Shown piece by piece: positions 47,811 through 59,438 of a stretch of DNA of 64,000 bases. The position numbers and the translations under genes were made by a program. The DNA is from Amylostereum areolatum (Eukaryota; Basidiomycota; Agaricomycetes; Russulales; Stereaceae), in the NCBI GenBank assembly GCA_012932865.1, contig SAXG01000003.1, positions 1,054,001-1,118,000 on the forward strand, given 5' to 3'. The stretch's first letter is position 1, and each line of letters opens with the position of its first letter. The notes beneath the pieces were generated by a model that saw nothing but the letters and a program-made list of their open reading frames with translations, had not been told where the DNA came from and made no database searches.

Positions 47811-48796
47811 AGATGTGAGAGTGACATACTCTTTGTCCGACCTCTTCACTTTAACGTTTATGCTCGTTGCTCAACTCGCGATTAGGATGCGAAGTATGAC
47901 AGAACGGTGCGTAGATGGTATCTTTGGGGCCTTGACTATTTGCTGATGAGCTTACAGGTGTCAGGACACTCCGTCGTGTCCGGCCAAATGATATGCATTG
48001 GAAAATACGGACAACGGTCAGATCCCTGGGGTGCATCGGGCCATATCAGCATATGTACGTCTCACTCTCCTGTACCTGCACAAATACCCAAACCAAGCGT
48101 CGTTCTTGTTGTTTTATGCTATCGCACTTACGTGCCTCACGATCTCTACGAGCGTATACTCCAGCCAAGTACCGGACATGTTGAAGTTCTTTAAGGGTCA
48201 CAAATACGGAGGGCGAGATATATTATCAGTATTCGAGAACGCAGTAGTGCCGACGACAGACGAACCTAGACAGCAACCTTCAAATGTATGACATTTTGTC
48301 CGGTGCCAGATAGAAATAATACTGTAGTGCGGCCAGCCTAAGCTCAAGTCGCAAGCTCAGCGCCAGCGCTCAAGCTCAAGCGCTCAAGCCCAAGCCCAAG
48401 ACCGGGATGAGGAAAGATAAGGATGGGGGGACGGTGAGACACGCCGATGGCATGATAGCGAATCGCCGCCGTGTGTTGTGTTCGCCGCTGTTCGCCGCCG
48501 CCGCTTATCTCTTTTTTAATTTTACTACTGCATGCGGTTGGGCCTCGATCACAGGATATCTTCAGCTCCTCCAGAGTCCTCCAGAGTCTGTGAAAAAACG
48601 CTTATCCACTGCTTATCATCCATGCTTATCGGCGTCGCGTCCCCCAACTTTCCCTGGGATGGAAATGTTCTCGCTAGCGCTCTCGCCGGGGTTCCTTGGA
48701 GCCCACATATCCATATCTTGTCTTCGTATATAATCTACCTCGTCATGACCTCGATCGGCGAGTGAATTCCCTTTCTCCTCTCCCCCTCCTGTGCCA
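47811..48796. other. Intergenic region of uncertain content
   Basis: Nearly 1 kb between the unknown gene and the permease. A plus-strand stretch 47887-48290 has protein-like text (RRWYLWGLDYLLMS, then FFKGHKYGGRDILSVFENA in another frame), so a small spliced gene or 3' exons are possible, but I could not build a model. Around 48340-48410 there is a degenerate CAAGCTCAAGC repeat. Confidence 0.35.
48345..48405. repeat. Degenerate CAAGCTC/CAAGCCC repeat
   Basis: Imperfect tandem hexamer-like repeats (CTCAAG, CAAGCC) for about 60 bp. Not coding as far as I can see. Confidence 0.6.
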
Positions 48797-51316
48797 ATGT
48801 CCACGAGTGAAAAGAGCATCAAGGACGAGAAGTTCGACCATGGTGTCGCCGTCACCACAAAGGAAGTCGACACTGGCGCCCAGCTTGTCGCCGGCATAGA
48901 TTTCGAGCTCGACGAGGCTGAAGCAACAAGGATCAGGTGCGTTACCTTTGTTGACATTCCTTCGCGCGAAAACTGACATACAAACCAGGAGAAAGATAGA
49001 CATGCATATTCTTCCTCTCATGTGTAGTACGTAGTCCCAGTTCCTTGGGTCTTAAAGCTTGAAGCTTGAGTGCTTGAGTGTTGCTGACCTCAATCTGTGT
49101 AGCACTCTATTGGTCAGCTATTCGTTGCAGACATCAGCTCGTGTCTTCTGATCGAAAGAATGCAGGGTTCAATTCATGGACAAAACGACTCTGGGCAATG
49201 CAGCCATTCTAGGAATCAGGTGTGCATAAACTCAATCCATGCGGGCCCACATGTTCTAATCTGACATCGCGTCATCGTTCAGAGAAAGTGCTCACTTGAC
49301 CACCAATCAGTACGTTGTATACTATGTAGTATGCACTGTGAAGTCTGACATCCGAGTTGGTTTCGTAGATATAACTGGTGAGGTCACATTCACTGCGTAC
49401 ATGGTGTTTAAGTGGTAGTTGTACTAACACATATATACTGCAGGCTGGGAACCATCTTCTATCTCAGTTACCTTCTGTTCGAATATCCCCAAAACATCGC
49501 CCTTCAACGTTTTCCAGTCGGTAAATGGATGAGGTGAGTGCAGTTTAGGGTCGGATTTATACATTTGGCTATCCGTGCTGAGAGGCCTCCAGCATCAATA
49601 TATTCATCTGGGCCGTTGCGTTATGCACACACGCTGCCTGCAAGAACTTCGCCGGCCTTTTCGTCGTGCGTATCATCCTGGGAGCATGCGAAGGGTCTAT
49701 CACCGCGGGTACGAAGGCTCATTCTCTGAAATCTCATCGTCCATAGAATGATATGTGAAACAGGATTTATGTTGGTCTCGGGCATGTTCTACACACGGAA
49801 GGAGCAGACTGTGCGCGTCGGGTACTGGTGTTCGTGCTCTTTCTTCGCATTTTTTCTACTGGCTGATCAATGCATCTAGTCCTAATGAATGGAACCGGTA
49901 TGTTTTCTACAGTCTGTCTGGAGTATTCCGCGTCTGACAGAGTAGTTTATCTGCGCAGCTCAAATTATCTCTGGTTTCATTAGCTTCGGTACCTTGCATA
50001 TCAAGACATCTGGTTTCGAGCCATGGCAGTGGTGCGTCGTCATTCACTGGTCCCGGGCCATATGCGAATGGTCCCGACTGACCTATGTTAGGCTTATGAT
50101 CATTACCGGCATCATAACATTGCTCACGTCGTTGGCTTTCTTGTGAGTTTTCCTACCACAAACGACGTCAATAGGTTCACCGACGCGAGTGCAGCTTCCT
50201 CTTCCCGGACTCGCCGACCAACGCATGGTTCTTGACTATGGACGAGCGAGCTAAGGCCGTCCAGCGCATCAAGGTGCGAGAAGTTGGTCACTTTTAGAAG
50301 ACATTGTCTCACCTTGCGATCAGGAAAACCAAACTGGAGTCGAGAATAAGCACTTCAAGAAGGAGCAGTGCGTTGCCCTTCAAATGTCTTTTTACTCCGT
50401 TGTTCATTCGTCTACATCAGGATGATCGAGGCGCTGACTGACCCCAAAACATGGCTTTTCGCGCTCTTCTCCGCGTTGGACAATGTTCCTAACTCACTCA
50501 CGAATCAGCGGGCTATCATCGTTTCTGGATTTGGCTTCACCAGGCTCCAAACAACCCTGCTTGGTTGTGTAGATGGCGTCGTTGAAATCGTCACGATCTT
50601 TACTGGTGTCAAGCTTGCTGCGAGATACCCGAATAGTACCGCCTGGGTAGGTATCGCCTATTTCATCCCGAATATCCTTGGTGTGTTCTTGGTGAACTTC
50701 TTGCCGTGGAGTAAGAAAGTTGGTCTGCTCTTTTCGGTGTGGCTGACAGGTGCGTATCGTATTATATCTTGTTTGGTCGCACGTTGCTGACTAGGCTTGG
50801 TTAGGTGTTGGTACGACGGGCTTCGTGCTCTCCCTGGCGTGGGTCGGCCAGACGACAGCAGGTCACACAAAGAAGATTACCGTCAACGCCATCATGCTTT
50901 GTGCATATTGCATCGGAAACGCAGCTGGCCCCTTCATGTGGCAGGCAAAATACAAGCCCAGGTGGGTTGTTCATCTGAATTCTGCCTCGCCATTCTGACG
51001 CGCCCTGTTATTCTTGAAGGAACCATATCCCATGGATCGTCATCGGCATTTGCTACGCCTTGTGTATCGGCTTGCTTTTTGCCATCCGTCTGTTGCTTGC
51101 GCGTCGCAACAAGCTTCGCGACCAGGAGCCACCGGACCACACGTTCGAAGACGTATATGTTGTGAGAGTCGACGATGAAGGCAAACGCGTTGAGATTAAG
51201 GTTGCAAAAGTACGTATCCCTGCTCGTGCCAATGAGATTAGTTGTATTAAACTCGATTGCAGGAATTCCTGGATCTAACAGACGAGCAGAACCGTGAATT
51301 CCGTTATGTATTATGA
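48797..51316 (+). CDS. Allantoate permease-family (Dal5-type) MFS transporter
   Basis: Proton-coupled anion transporter of the MFS anion:cation symporter family, in the plasma membrane. Eighteen exons with all phases closing: 48797-48936, 48989-49026, 49103-49112, 49166-49219, 49283-49309, 49369-49377, 49444-49533, 49593-49708, 49764-49829, 49880-49897, 49959-50031, 50092-50142, 50195-50273, 50324-50367, 50421-50749, 50805-50961, 51020-51209, 51263-51316. Exons 3, 6 and 10 are microexons of 10, 9 and 18 bp. Family marks: RRKIDMHILPLM, FMDKTTLGNAAILGI, FLSYLLFEYPQNIALQ-type text, CEGSITAGFMLVSGMFY, TLHIKTSGFEPWQW, FPDSPTNAWFLT, WLTGVGTTGFVLSLAWVG, GNAAGPFMWQAKYKPR. The substrate could be allantoate, ureidosuccinate or another carboxylate. 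Confidence 0.92.
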
Positions 51317-51842
51317 TAACGCCTTTCATGGGAGTTGTAATTTTATCATGTTGTTCCACGGGATCTTCAGACTACCATCAGGCTTACTTCGCGGCGATTG
51401 AACCTTATGTATGAAAGGCTAATGGCACATATTGAATTTCGTCCATCCGAAATAGAACCGGGAGCAGCATGAACGAAAGGGTCTAGGTATATGTAAGATG
51501 TAAAACAAGCAGCCTGCAAGAGCTAGGATACGATGGTAGGCCAAAGGCAGATACGATAGGATAGAACCAACAAGAACAAACACCTAGATGTGGCAAAGCA
51601 GAGACCGCATGAAAAGACAGACGTACAGCACAGACAAAACAGCCGGGAATACTGGGTTCAGGGGATACACGAGTTGGCATGTAAGACGTTCAAGGGGATC
51701 GACGGCATGGGGTATGGCCGGAGACGGCGAATTAAGAAGGTGGATACTTTACGGCGAGGTATTCGTATAACGCTTGAAAATAGTAGATGATCGTCAGCCC
51801 ATGTCATGTAGATTTGATAGCAGCGCGTACATTTGTGATGAA
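51317..51842. other. Convergent intergenic region
   Basis: 3' flanks of the permease and the alpha/beta hydrolase. Short overlapping ORFs only; no gene supported. Confidence 0.55.
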
Positions 51843-53304
51843 TCAGTGGAAAAAACGAGTGAATGCTTCGACGATGAGGTCCGGGTGACTGACGGTCAAG
51901 TCGTGCCCGCCACCGTCTACGGTGATCAGTTCAGAGCGAGGTACCAGCGTTTGCATGATGGACGCATATCGGTAAGGGACAGTGTTGTCAGCGGTTCCCT
52001 AGTGTGAAGAAAACCCTTGTAGCGTCGCCGCAAAGTAGGGATTATTCAACGTACCCATATAAGAAGAACTTCATTCTGCGACACTCCCAGGGTTTTGAAT
52101 GCTGGAGATAGCCCACGAATCGGACCATCACGCAAAGATGATGCAATCGCAGCATTATAGCCAGGCAAGTGAGCAGATTGTATGCGAACAATCTGGGAAA
52201 CAAAGCATTGAGCATCAGAAGGCCGCCTTGAAGACCGTCGGAATATGTGCGGGAACAGGTTAAAAATACGCACCTCGTTGATTGGATCGACATGAGATGC
52301 ATTTGCAAGTCGCTGTAAATAAAACTGTGTATAGTCGTACGACATGAGGTCAGTTCACACTGCTCTCTGTTTCAGAGTGTATGCTTACGCGGAAAGGGGC
52401 ACTTGAAGTTACACTCTGAATGAGGGGGGATGACATGAATCTGGTCGTTCGGGACATATCTGAGGGCTATCCAGCCCGTCAATAATTGACGTTCGCGCAA
52501 GACATGATAAACGTACATCCATCAAGCCCGCAGAAGCGATTAGTGCGACCTTGCCGTGGACGAGCTGAGGAAAGTGAGCGCTGAAAGCTGCAGCGACCCC
52601 CCCGCCCTACGGGTGGTGAAAGATGTGATTTAAATAAATTACCATACGACGAGAAATGAAGTGCGGACCATTGATACGCCCGCTACGAAGGCCTTGTCCC
52701 ATTTTATGTGCTGCATAAGTAATGCTAGCTGCGTGGTGTACAAAGGTACATCATAGGTACATTGGGGAGCGTCACTGTAGCCACGACCGTAGAGATCTAA
52801 GAGGGAAATCAGAAGAACGGATTGCACGGCAGGTGAACTGTACGGACCGTATACGAGAACGCGGTAGCCACGCGCAGCCAAGGCTGGGGCGACGTCCTTC
52901 CAGATCATGGCTGGAATAGACAGCCCATGTATAAGAACAATCTAGAAGGTTTAATGAGATATGAACTTCGACAGATATGACGATGTAAACCTTCTTGCCC
53001 CGTTCTGGTCCCAGCAACCAATAGCGAACCTGCGAGAGACGGGAGTGAGAAGTCGATGGAAGATATGCGTGAGCAGAGAGCGTACGGTCCCATACGGAAG
53101 GGTGACATAGGCGCCACCAGGGAAGAAGTCTTCTGGATAGATTGTCCAAGCCATATTGTCAGGTGGGAGACTGGAGAGGCCGGAATGGATAACAGCAAGT
53201 TCTGGGGCGTAGGGAAATTGAGAGAAGAAGTACATGGTGAGAAGGAGGGGAGGGAGGACAAGAAGGGAAAGCGTGAGACATTGAAAGGGATTTGTCGGGG
53301 CCAT
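51843..53304 (-). CDS. Alpha/beta hydrolase, membrane-anchored
   Basis: Nine exons: 53304-53086, 53029-52991, 52941-52848, 52796-52669, 52606-52517, 52466-52389, 52324-52274, 52192-52055, 51998-51843; all phases close, about 330 residues. The N-terminus has a hydrophobic anchor or signal (LTLSLLVLPPLLLTMYFF). The fold is clear: oxyanion region VLIHGLSIPAMIW, LVYDLYGRGYSDAP, nucleophile elbow GVSMGGGVAAAF (Ser in GxSxG), LLIWGTADNTVPY (acid region) and catalytic His in VDGGGHDLTVSHPD. The exon 3 donor is GTCCGT. Such proteins are often called lysophospholipase- or MEST-like; the substrate cannot be inferred. Divergent from the coiled-coil gene. Confidence 0.92.
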
Positions 53305-53477
53305 GGTCGACGACGCGGACGGTGAACGAACGTCGATGAGACTCAGAGCCTGCTGCCTGACATTGAGCGTCTGTGGCCACGCTGACGGGCTCTCAGAGGC
53401 ACGTGATCGGGACGCGTTGTTTGTTTGGCGTCAGCAAGCCCTACTGTTTTGCCTCTTCTTCTCGCTCCTTTCCTCGC
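53305..53477. promoter_or_regulatory. Short shared promoter
   Basis: About 173 bp between the alpha/beta hydrolase start (minus) and the coiled-coil gene start (plus). Confidence 0.4.
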
Positions 53478-55689
53478 ATGGCGCACGACCCTCCTGCCCT
53501 CTCCCTTTCCGATATCATACACACAACATCTCCTAGCCCTCAATATCATGATGACGATCTCGACGCATCAGCTTCCCCGTCCACGACAACCCCAGAACCT
53601 CTCGATCCCTCACAAATCGAGGCCATGCGAAAACGCGTGATGGAGATGATGTTGCCTAGCGTAGCAAAGTTAAATCCAACGCCGCGCGAGCGTGAGCTTC
53701 TGACGATGGTGCGTTATTTGGGGGATGTATCATCCGCCTTGCTCATTCATTCTGCCACACAGGTCCTTCGTCTCACTTCATACACAGTTTCCGAACCCGC
53801 ACAACTGCAACAGTTGCATGCTCAGGCCGCGACCATCCTTGACCTTTCTAAGCAACGGGAAGCCCTTCTCCATGAATCTGAAGAAGCACAGGCTCGCTGG
53901 AAAGTCGAACGAGAGGGGTTTGAACGTATGGCCGAAGCTCTCATCGTCAGGAAGAGCAGAGGTGTCGAGGCCTCATACCGGGAGGAGGTATGCATCACTT
54001 TTTCTATGACTATGCGTACAATCTGACGGTGATTACTTAGGAACTTGAGCGTCAGGTCGCCACCTTAGACGCTGATAACAGAGTTCTGCGGCACAAGGTG
54101 ATTCTCGTGCATCACGCCCCGAGACTGTCACATCTTAACTTCCCTTTCCACCGTAGATATCCGAGTCTCAGGCTCGCATGCAACGTGTCGAGTCTGAACT
54201 CTCACAACTGCGTCCTGTTTTGCTCATGCAGCCCTTTACTCTTACCCATTCCTTCCAACACACTCATGGGCACTGGTCAAATCCGGCAGCACAGTCGTCC
54301 AAAACGGAAATGCAGACAAGGTCCTCAAAACGAAGAAACAATGGCCCTGGTCATGGCGATGGATATCCCAGTGATGACGAGCTAGGCGATCCTGCCGGCG
54401 CCAATGTAAATGCAAAACAGCCGAGAGGAGATTACTATCGTCGTAGGGACAATGATCCCGCCCCGGAGCTATCCAAAAGCAAACGCCGCTCCCATAAGAA
54501 AACCTCAACATCGCTGTCGGATGCTCGTGCTGAACACATGCTCCTCGCGGCAAGGCGCGTTGGCCGGGAGCGCGCAGCTATTCTGGCTGGCCTTGTCGCC
54601 GGTCCTGACAAGGGCAAAGGGCGCGAGCCTACGCGTGAAGATGAGACCCTTAAGACTCCCAGAAGACTTCCAAATATCGGTGCTACTACTGGCGTCATAT
54701 ACTTGAATGATCCAGTTCCTACACAAGCGTCGTCCGCCCCGTCTACTCTAGCCTCGCCAGCTCCCGCTCCCCAGGGGGCACAGAATCCTTCCCCGCCATT
54801 GCAAGCCGCCAAGAGTGCTGCCTCCTCCCTGTCCCAAGTTCCTCTGACTGAACCCCAAATTCGGACGCACGATCGAGTCACGCGGAGTAATCCGCGTACC
54901 CCTTTGGATTCGTTGCTTACCGCTGCTCGTTCTATATCAATGCGCGAAGAGGACAAAGAGGGCGAAGACGATGGTGAACAGCCTGTGGCGGGCCCCTCTA
55001 AGCGGCCACTCACTCGTGCGCAATCCCTGAACGAAGAACCGGAGACTTCGCTCCCAGCAAAGCGACGGCGCAGCGCGGCTAACGGAGCAAGCCAGCGCGC
55101 TGTTGCCGAGGCTGAAGATTACCGCAATCATAGTCGCCAACGGTCTGCACTAGATGTGCTAGCCGACCAAGCAGCCGTCTTCAGCTCCAAAGAGAAAGAT
55201 GGCAGCAGCGGACGCGGACGTGGGAGAGGGAGGGGAAGGGGGAGGCCTAGGGGAAGCACTAATCTTGGCCGGTCGGACTCACCTGCACGACGTCCGTCAA
55301 GGATACGAACGCCGCCACCGACGCCATCCTGGTTGCGGAGGGATCGAGCCCAGTTGTCTGACATCACTCGATCGGGAAAGTCGGGTTCCCGTGCGGGTAC
55401 ACCTCCCACAGAACCTGACGAGGAAATGAGCACTTCAAAGGGCCACGATGGCATTCCAGTCTCTCCAGCCCATACAGATATAGCTCCAGGCGGCGTCATT
55501 GCATCACACCCCTCTCCCTTTCTTCCTGATGAACTTGCGGGGGTCAATTTCCCAGACAGCCAGCCATTACATGCTACTGCATCGCCCGTCGATGTGGAAA
55601 TGACAAGCTCCGAGATCAATCTGCCGCCTCCCAGAGAAGTGACCTCGACCTTGACAAAGCAAACGGACGGACATTCCGACGCAGACTAG
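53478..55689 (+). CDS. Coiled-coil protein with disordered RGRG-rich tail, unknown function
   Basis: Three exons, 53478-53987, 54041-54097 and 54157-55689, give about 700 residues. The N-terminal third has ordered helices (QIEAMRKRVMEMMLPSVAK, RELLTMVRYLGDVSSALL) and a coiled coil spanning the exon joins (ISESQARMQRVESELSQLRP). The rest is Pro/Ser/Arg-rich and probably disordered, with basic patches (KSKRRSHKKT), a helix HMLLAARRVGRERAAILAG, and an AT-hook-like run RGRGRGRGRGRPRG near residue 540. This points to a nuclear chromatin- or RNA-linked protein, but I do not recognise it. Large antisense ORFs here are GC-driven shadows. Confidence 0.72.
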
Positions 55690-56064
55690 CAGAGCGTATA
55701 TATATGTTACCGCGGTGTATGATCTAGGTGGTTTGTTTCAGTACATTGAATCTATGTGGATTATCTTGATTGCATCGTTGCATCAATACCCGATTCCCAC
55801 AAGTTATATATGTGGACGACTTCAAAGACGTCTCTAAGTACTGTGTAAGGTAAACAGTGATCTGAGGACGTAGAGTGCATATAGTGAGTAGTGAGTAGTG
55901 AGTATACTAGTAAGTACTAGTGAGTATGTACTTAGATTATGGACTCAAGACCCGTCGACGGCAAACTCCGAAGCCTTCCGAAACCCGCAAGGGTGGTCGA
56001 CGTTGTCCGCACGGTACTTACACCACTTTCGAACCCACATAATCCATCTCATTCTTTTCGCATC
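55690..56064. other. Intergenic region with GAGTAGT repeats
   Basis: 3' UTR of the coiled-coil gene and promoter of NDUFA1. Contains GTGAGTAGTGAGTAGT repeats at 55882-55926. No gene seen; the short ORF from 55939 simply reads into NDUFA1. Confidence 0.5.
55882..55926. repeat. AGTGAGT repeats
   Basis: Imperfect tandem repeat of AGTGAGT/AGTAGTG units, with CTAGTAAGTACTAG following. It lies about 140 bp upstream of the NDUFA1 start. Confidence 0.7.
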
Positions 56065-56491
56065 ATGCCTGTTCCTTGGGAGGCCCTCATACCATTTGGT
56101 GAGCTCTCATTCCGTTCCCCTTTCGGGACTGCGTTCAAATTCCTCATACGCTAGGCCTGGTCACGGCGATGTTCGGTGCGACGGGTACGTTGCTGAACGT
56201 TTCGAAGCGTGCGCAGAACAAGGGAAAGGTACAGTGCTCGTGCTGCTTAGACCTTTTCCCTCTCTAAACATACACTCTGCTTTGAAGGCGCCGCGCTATG
56301 GAGTCGACGCTTGGGAGGAAATGATGATGGACAGAGACGCACGGCTAACGGGACATGCGCGGGTGCAGACGGTGAGTCCAACAAATTTCGCTACATTGAA
56401 CACTCGGGTTTCATGAACACTATAGTCCAATCCAGTGGCGCCGGAGGGATTCGAGACGAGCAGCGTGTGGTACACAGAACGAGCTCAATAG
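56065..56491 (+). CDS. NDUFA1: Complex I subunit NDUFA1 (MWFE-type)
   Basis: Small accessory membrane subunit of mitochondrial NADH:ubiquinone oxidoreductase. Four exons, 56065-56098, 56155-56228, 56288-56371 and 56426-56491, give 85 residues. It starts MPVPWEALIPFGLVTAMFGA with one membrane segment, then TGTLLNVSKRAQNKGKAPRY, GVDAWEEMMMDRDARLTG and ends FETSSVWYTERAQ. The first residues, length and RYGVDAWEEMMMDRD block match fungal NDUFA1 (9.5 kDa subunit). Identification is secure for so short a protein. Confidence 0.92.
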
Positions 56492-56581
56492 GCTTTCATG
56501 CGTCCGTTTCCTCTACCCTTCCCCCCGTCACGCGTGTACATCCAGCGATTATCTCTATTAGAGCGTCTAAACCCGGGCTGC

Positions 56582-58054
56582 TCAGGTTTTCATCTCCTCC
56601 GACAACCATAACCATACATCTGCCGTTGGACCGTCCTCGTTCGGCTGACACACTTCTATGGACCCATACTGATGGTCCTTCAGCACTTGGCCAAACTGTT
56701 GCAGGACTTGGTCTATAAGTGGGTCCGCGTGTGTCACTGTGCAAGACAGAATCTTGCCGTGCTTCGAATATATCATTGCCCGCTGCAAAAGAGGGCCGCT
56801 TCGCACCGTGAAATGATGTAGCGGAGAGATTTACATACCACTTCTCCCCACGGGAAATGCTTGGACAGGGCGTGTTGAAACTCGGGAGTCTGCCCGTACG
56901 CCCATTCCCAGCTCTATGTCGAAGTTGTGAGCTAAACATAGATCGTCCATACCATCGAGCCATACCGTAAGCTGTTTCATACCACTGTCGATGCCGTTAT
57001 TTTTCACCGTGGCAGGATCATCATTTACCTCGTGCACCTGCAGTTCACGGTAAGCGAAAACAACTAATGCAGGGCAGATCTTACTGGCTCGTCCACATCA
57101 TATTCCTCTCGGAAGGCCTGCACCATAGCGTTCATGAATGCGTGATGAGACACTTGGGGCCTGTATTCGGCAAGGTTTTTCACAGGCGAGCGTACTGATG
57201 CCACTCCTTTGGTTTTCATGCCGTCCTGAGGAATAGTTGGGGACAGCGGATTTTCCTCGAAGCGGATATCTACGCACCTTCTTTACATGAAGTACCTCGC
57301 CCAGCGTGTCCAGTTGGGTGGAAATTAGCATTGTTCCGTGGTGGTAGGCACGATTCATGACAATCTTGTAGGCAGAGCCTGAAACGTGAATAACACACGC
57401 CAGTATGAGCCATTTCGGAAGGGGAAAGAAGGTAAAGATAGACTCATTTTATGTGACCCAACACAGATGTCGCTTCGGTCGTTTACATTTGCATCGATGT
57501 TTAAGGACCGGACGGCGCGAAGAACGACCTGGGCTGTTGCATGCCGGTCAAAAGACGTGCGCGGAAGGTGTATAGAAAAGTTCGTATTGCCCAGGTCCTG
57601 CATGAAAAGTGTTACTTCTATCACGGTACGCAAGGAGTTCACGTACGTGATACACGGTCCCGCCCCCACTACGCCTTCGAATGAATGGAATGCCCGCCCC
57701 ACGGAGCGCGGTCATATTAACCTCGGCCCATGGATTCTGGTTGCGCCCAATCACGACGCAACGCTCGTCACGGTAAATGAGAAGAAGAGGCTCAGTAGGG
57801 GCTTTATTCCTGAACAGCCTGGGCGTCGCCGAGCATTATTCGTCAGAGTAACTGCCACATGTTCTGAAAACGGACCAGTCCTCCAGTGTCAGATTAAAAT
57901 AAGGGTTCGTCGACTGAGAGACATAGATGCTATGAGCAGCGTCGAGGGAGGTCGAGGTCGAGGTCGAACTTGAAATAGATCGTCTTTGCGAGAACCTGGA
58001 AACGCGATGAGCAGACGTGGAACGGAGGAAAGAGAGCATGTCGCTTGCCTGCAC
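56582..58054 (-). CDS. AIM22: Lipoate-protein ligase A-like, mitochondrial
   Basis: Attaches or transfers lipoyl groups to mitochondrial 2-oxoacid dehydrogenases. Eight exons: 58054-57876, 57818-57647, 57597-57444, 57378-57278, 57225-57085, 57037-56966, 56913-56839, 56782-56582. The N-terminus is Ser/Arg-rich, a mitochondrial presequence. Core: NPYFNLTLEDWLFR, RDERCVVIGRNQNPWAEVN, IRRRSGGGTVYHDLGNTNFS (the ligase's GGG-TVYHD-GN-N motif), SAYKIVMNRAYHHGTMLIS, SWEWAYGQTPEF and SKHGKILSCTVTHADP. The exon 1 donor is GTCCGT. The exon 3/4 join (donor GTCTAT) and the C-terminus are the least certain parts. Start could be the ATG 15 bp downstream. Confidence 0.9.
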
Positions 58055-58436
58055 GCGCCAAATGCAACTGTTGACAACTGTGACTGCTTTAGCTGTAAGT
58101 CTTAGGCCCGGATTGTATTCGCTACTGATCTCTACTCATACACGAGTCGTTTCAACAATTCATCTTAAGGAGCAGAGTATGCAATGTGGGTATGTGACTA
58201 GGCCCTATGTGTTCTGAAGCGAGCCACAGCGGTGAGTGCACAGACATTCTAAGTCGCAGACAACATGATACATAAGCCCGTGCGCGTTTACTCAGTTCAA
58301 CTAAACAACCGCGTTAATATATGTTCATACTAGGCGTCGAATGCGCAGGCCCCATGGCTGAAGTGTGTGTCAGTCTCAATTGATTGCTTGGCTGAGTATA
58401 CAGCGATGAAGAGAAAGTAATGCCTATATTGCGGCT
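58055..58436. other. Intergenic region
   Basis: Between the start of the lipoate ligase and the end of NDUFA8, both on the minus strand. No supported gene. Confidence 0.6.
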
Positions 58437-59182
58437 TCACTTCTGCATACGACGGGTGATGGGTGACTCTACTTCATGAATCTGAGGCTGTCCTGCTGGT
58501 GAGCCAGGAATTATCTTTAGAAGACCCTGATGAAAGATGTGCGGTGCGTTTAAGACAAAGGGTCTGCAGGCGTGTTTATACCGACGCACCAGTTTCTCAA
58601 ACATGCACTTGTTCAGCGTCCGCTCAGGTTTTCGGCATGCGGTGTACTCCTGAGGACACAAACTATTGTAGGTCCAAGGTACCAAGAAAAGAATGCCAGA
58701 CTGCTGACCTGGTTGTTACGCTCCAAGCAATTCCAGTGTTCGTCGAACTGCGTCAAGCAGTTTTCGCGCATCTTCGTAATACTATAGAGGTGAATGAACA
58801 ATAAGCATTCCCAGTGAAAGTGAGATATATTGATGGGGCGCACAGGTCAGTTGCGCATCTTGTCACACGTCGACCTTCTTTCAAGCAGTGCGCAGGGTCG
58901 CGGTCTTCCGCCTTACATAGCATGAAGTCCTCTATAGTCATGTTTGGCAGTCAGTTTATAACATGCTAGACGACGCGTTATCCAGAAGAGCATAGTAGGT
59001 TTCCCATGAACAGCATGAAGCTCACCATTGTATTCCTTGCAATACGCTCCGATGAAGAATGCGGCACTCTTCAGTGGTGCGCTGGTTGCTCCTAGTTCAT
59101 TAACCTTGGGGATAGTCTCCGGAAGGGCGGAAGGATCCTTGTACGGGTGTGAGGAGGTGGAACCTTCGTGGTACACGCTCAT
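58437..59182 (-). CDS. NDUFA8: Complex I subunit NDUFA8 (twin CX9C protein)
   Basis: Intermembrane-space accessory subunit of complex I, imported by the Mia40 disulfide relay. Five exons: 59182-59026, 58931-58844, 58781-58709, 58649-58590, 58526-58437; about 155 residues. After MSVYHEGSTSSHPYKDPSAL, the conserved TSAPLKSAAFFIGAYCKEYN leads into several CX9C motifs: CKAEDRDPAHC, CLKEGRRVTRC, CLTQFDEHWNC and CRKPERTLNKC. The end GLLKIIPGSPAGQPQIHE is typical for fungal NDUFA8. The first exon reads upstream without a stop, but the start at 59182 fits the family. Divergent from the ubiquitin-fold gene. Confidence 0.93.
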
Positions 59183-59438
59183 CGTTGTGTGTGCGGAGGA
59201 AAGACGTACAGTGAGCTCGAATTCCGACCGAACCGAGCCGGCATCTTCCGCCAATAATAATACGCGCTTTGTTACGCGTCGGGGGCTGGCTCGCGTCAAG
59301 ATCTCAGTCTGAGACTGCAGCTCGCAGCTCGCATCCTCTCGTCCTCGACTGTGTCTCGATCAACTCTCGACTTTCGACGCTTTTATCCCTCATGGTACGT
59401 GCATTTTTAACCTGTTACCCACCAACACGTTTTATCCG

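Noticed and set aside
54435..55619. Long antisense ORFs in the coiled-coil gene
   Set aside because: They mirror a low-complexity GC-rich coding exon and lack domain text; the sense strand splices into one long frame.
53478..55689. Transcription factor with an AT-hook
   Set aside because: The RGRGRG run is longer and looser than an AT-hook and no DNA-binding domain is visible; kept as unknown coiled-coil protein.
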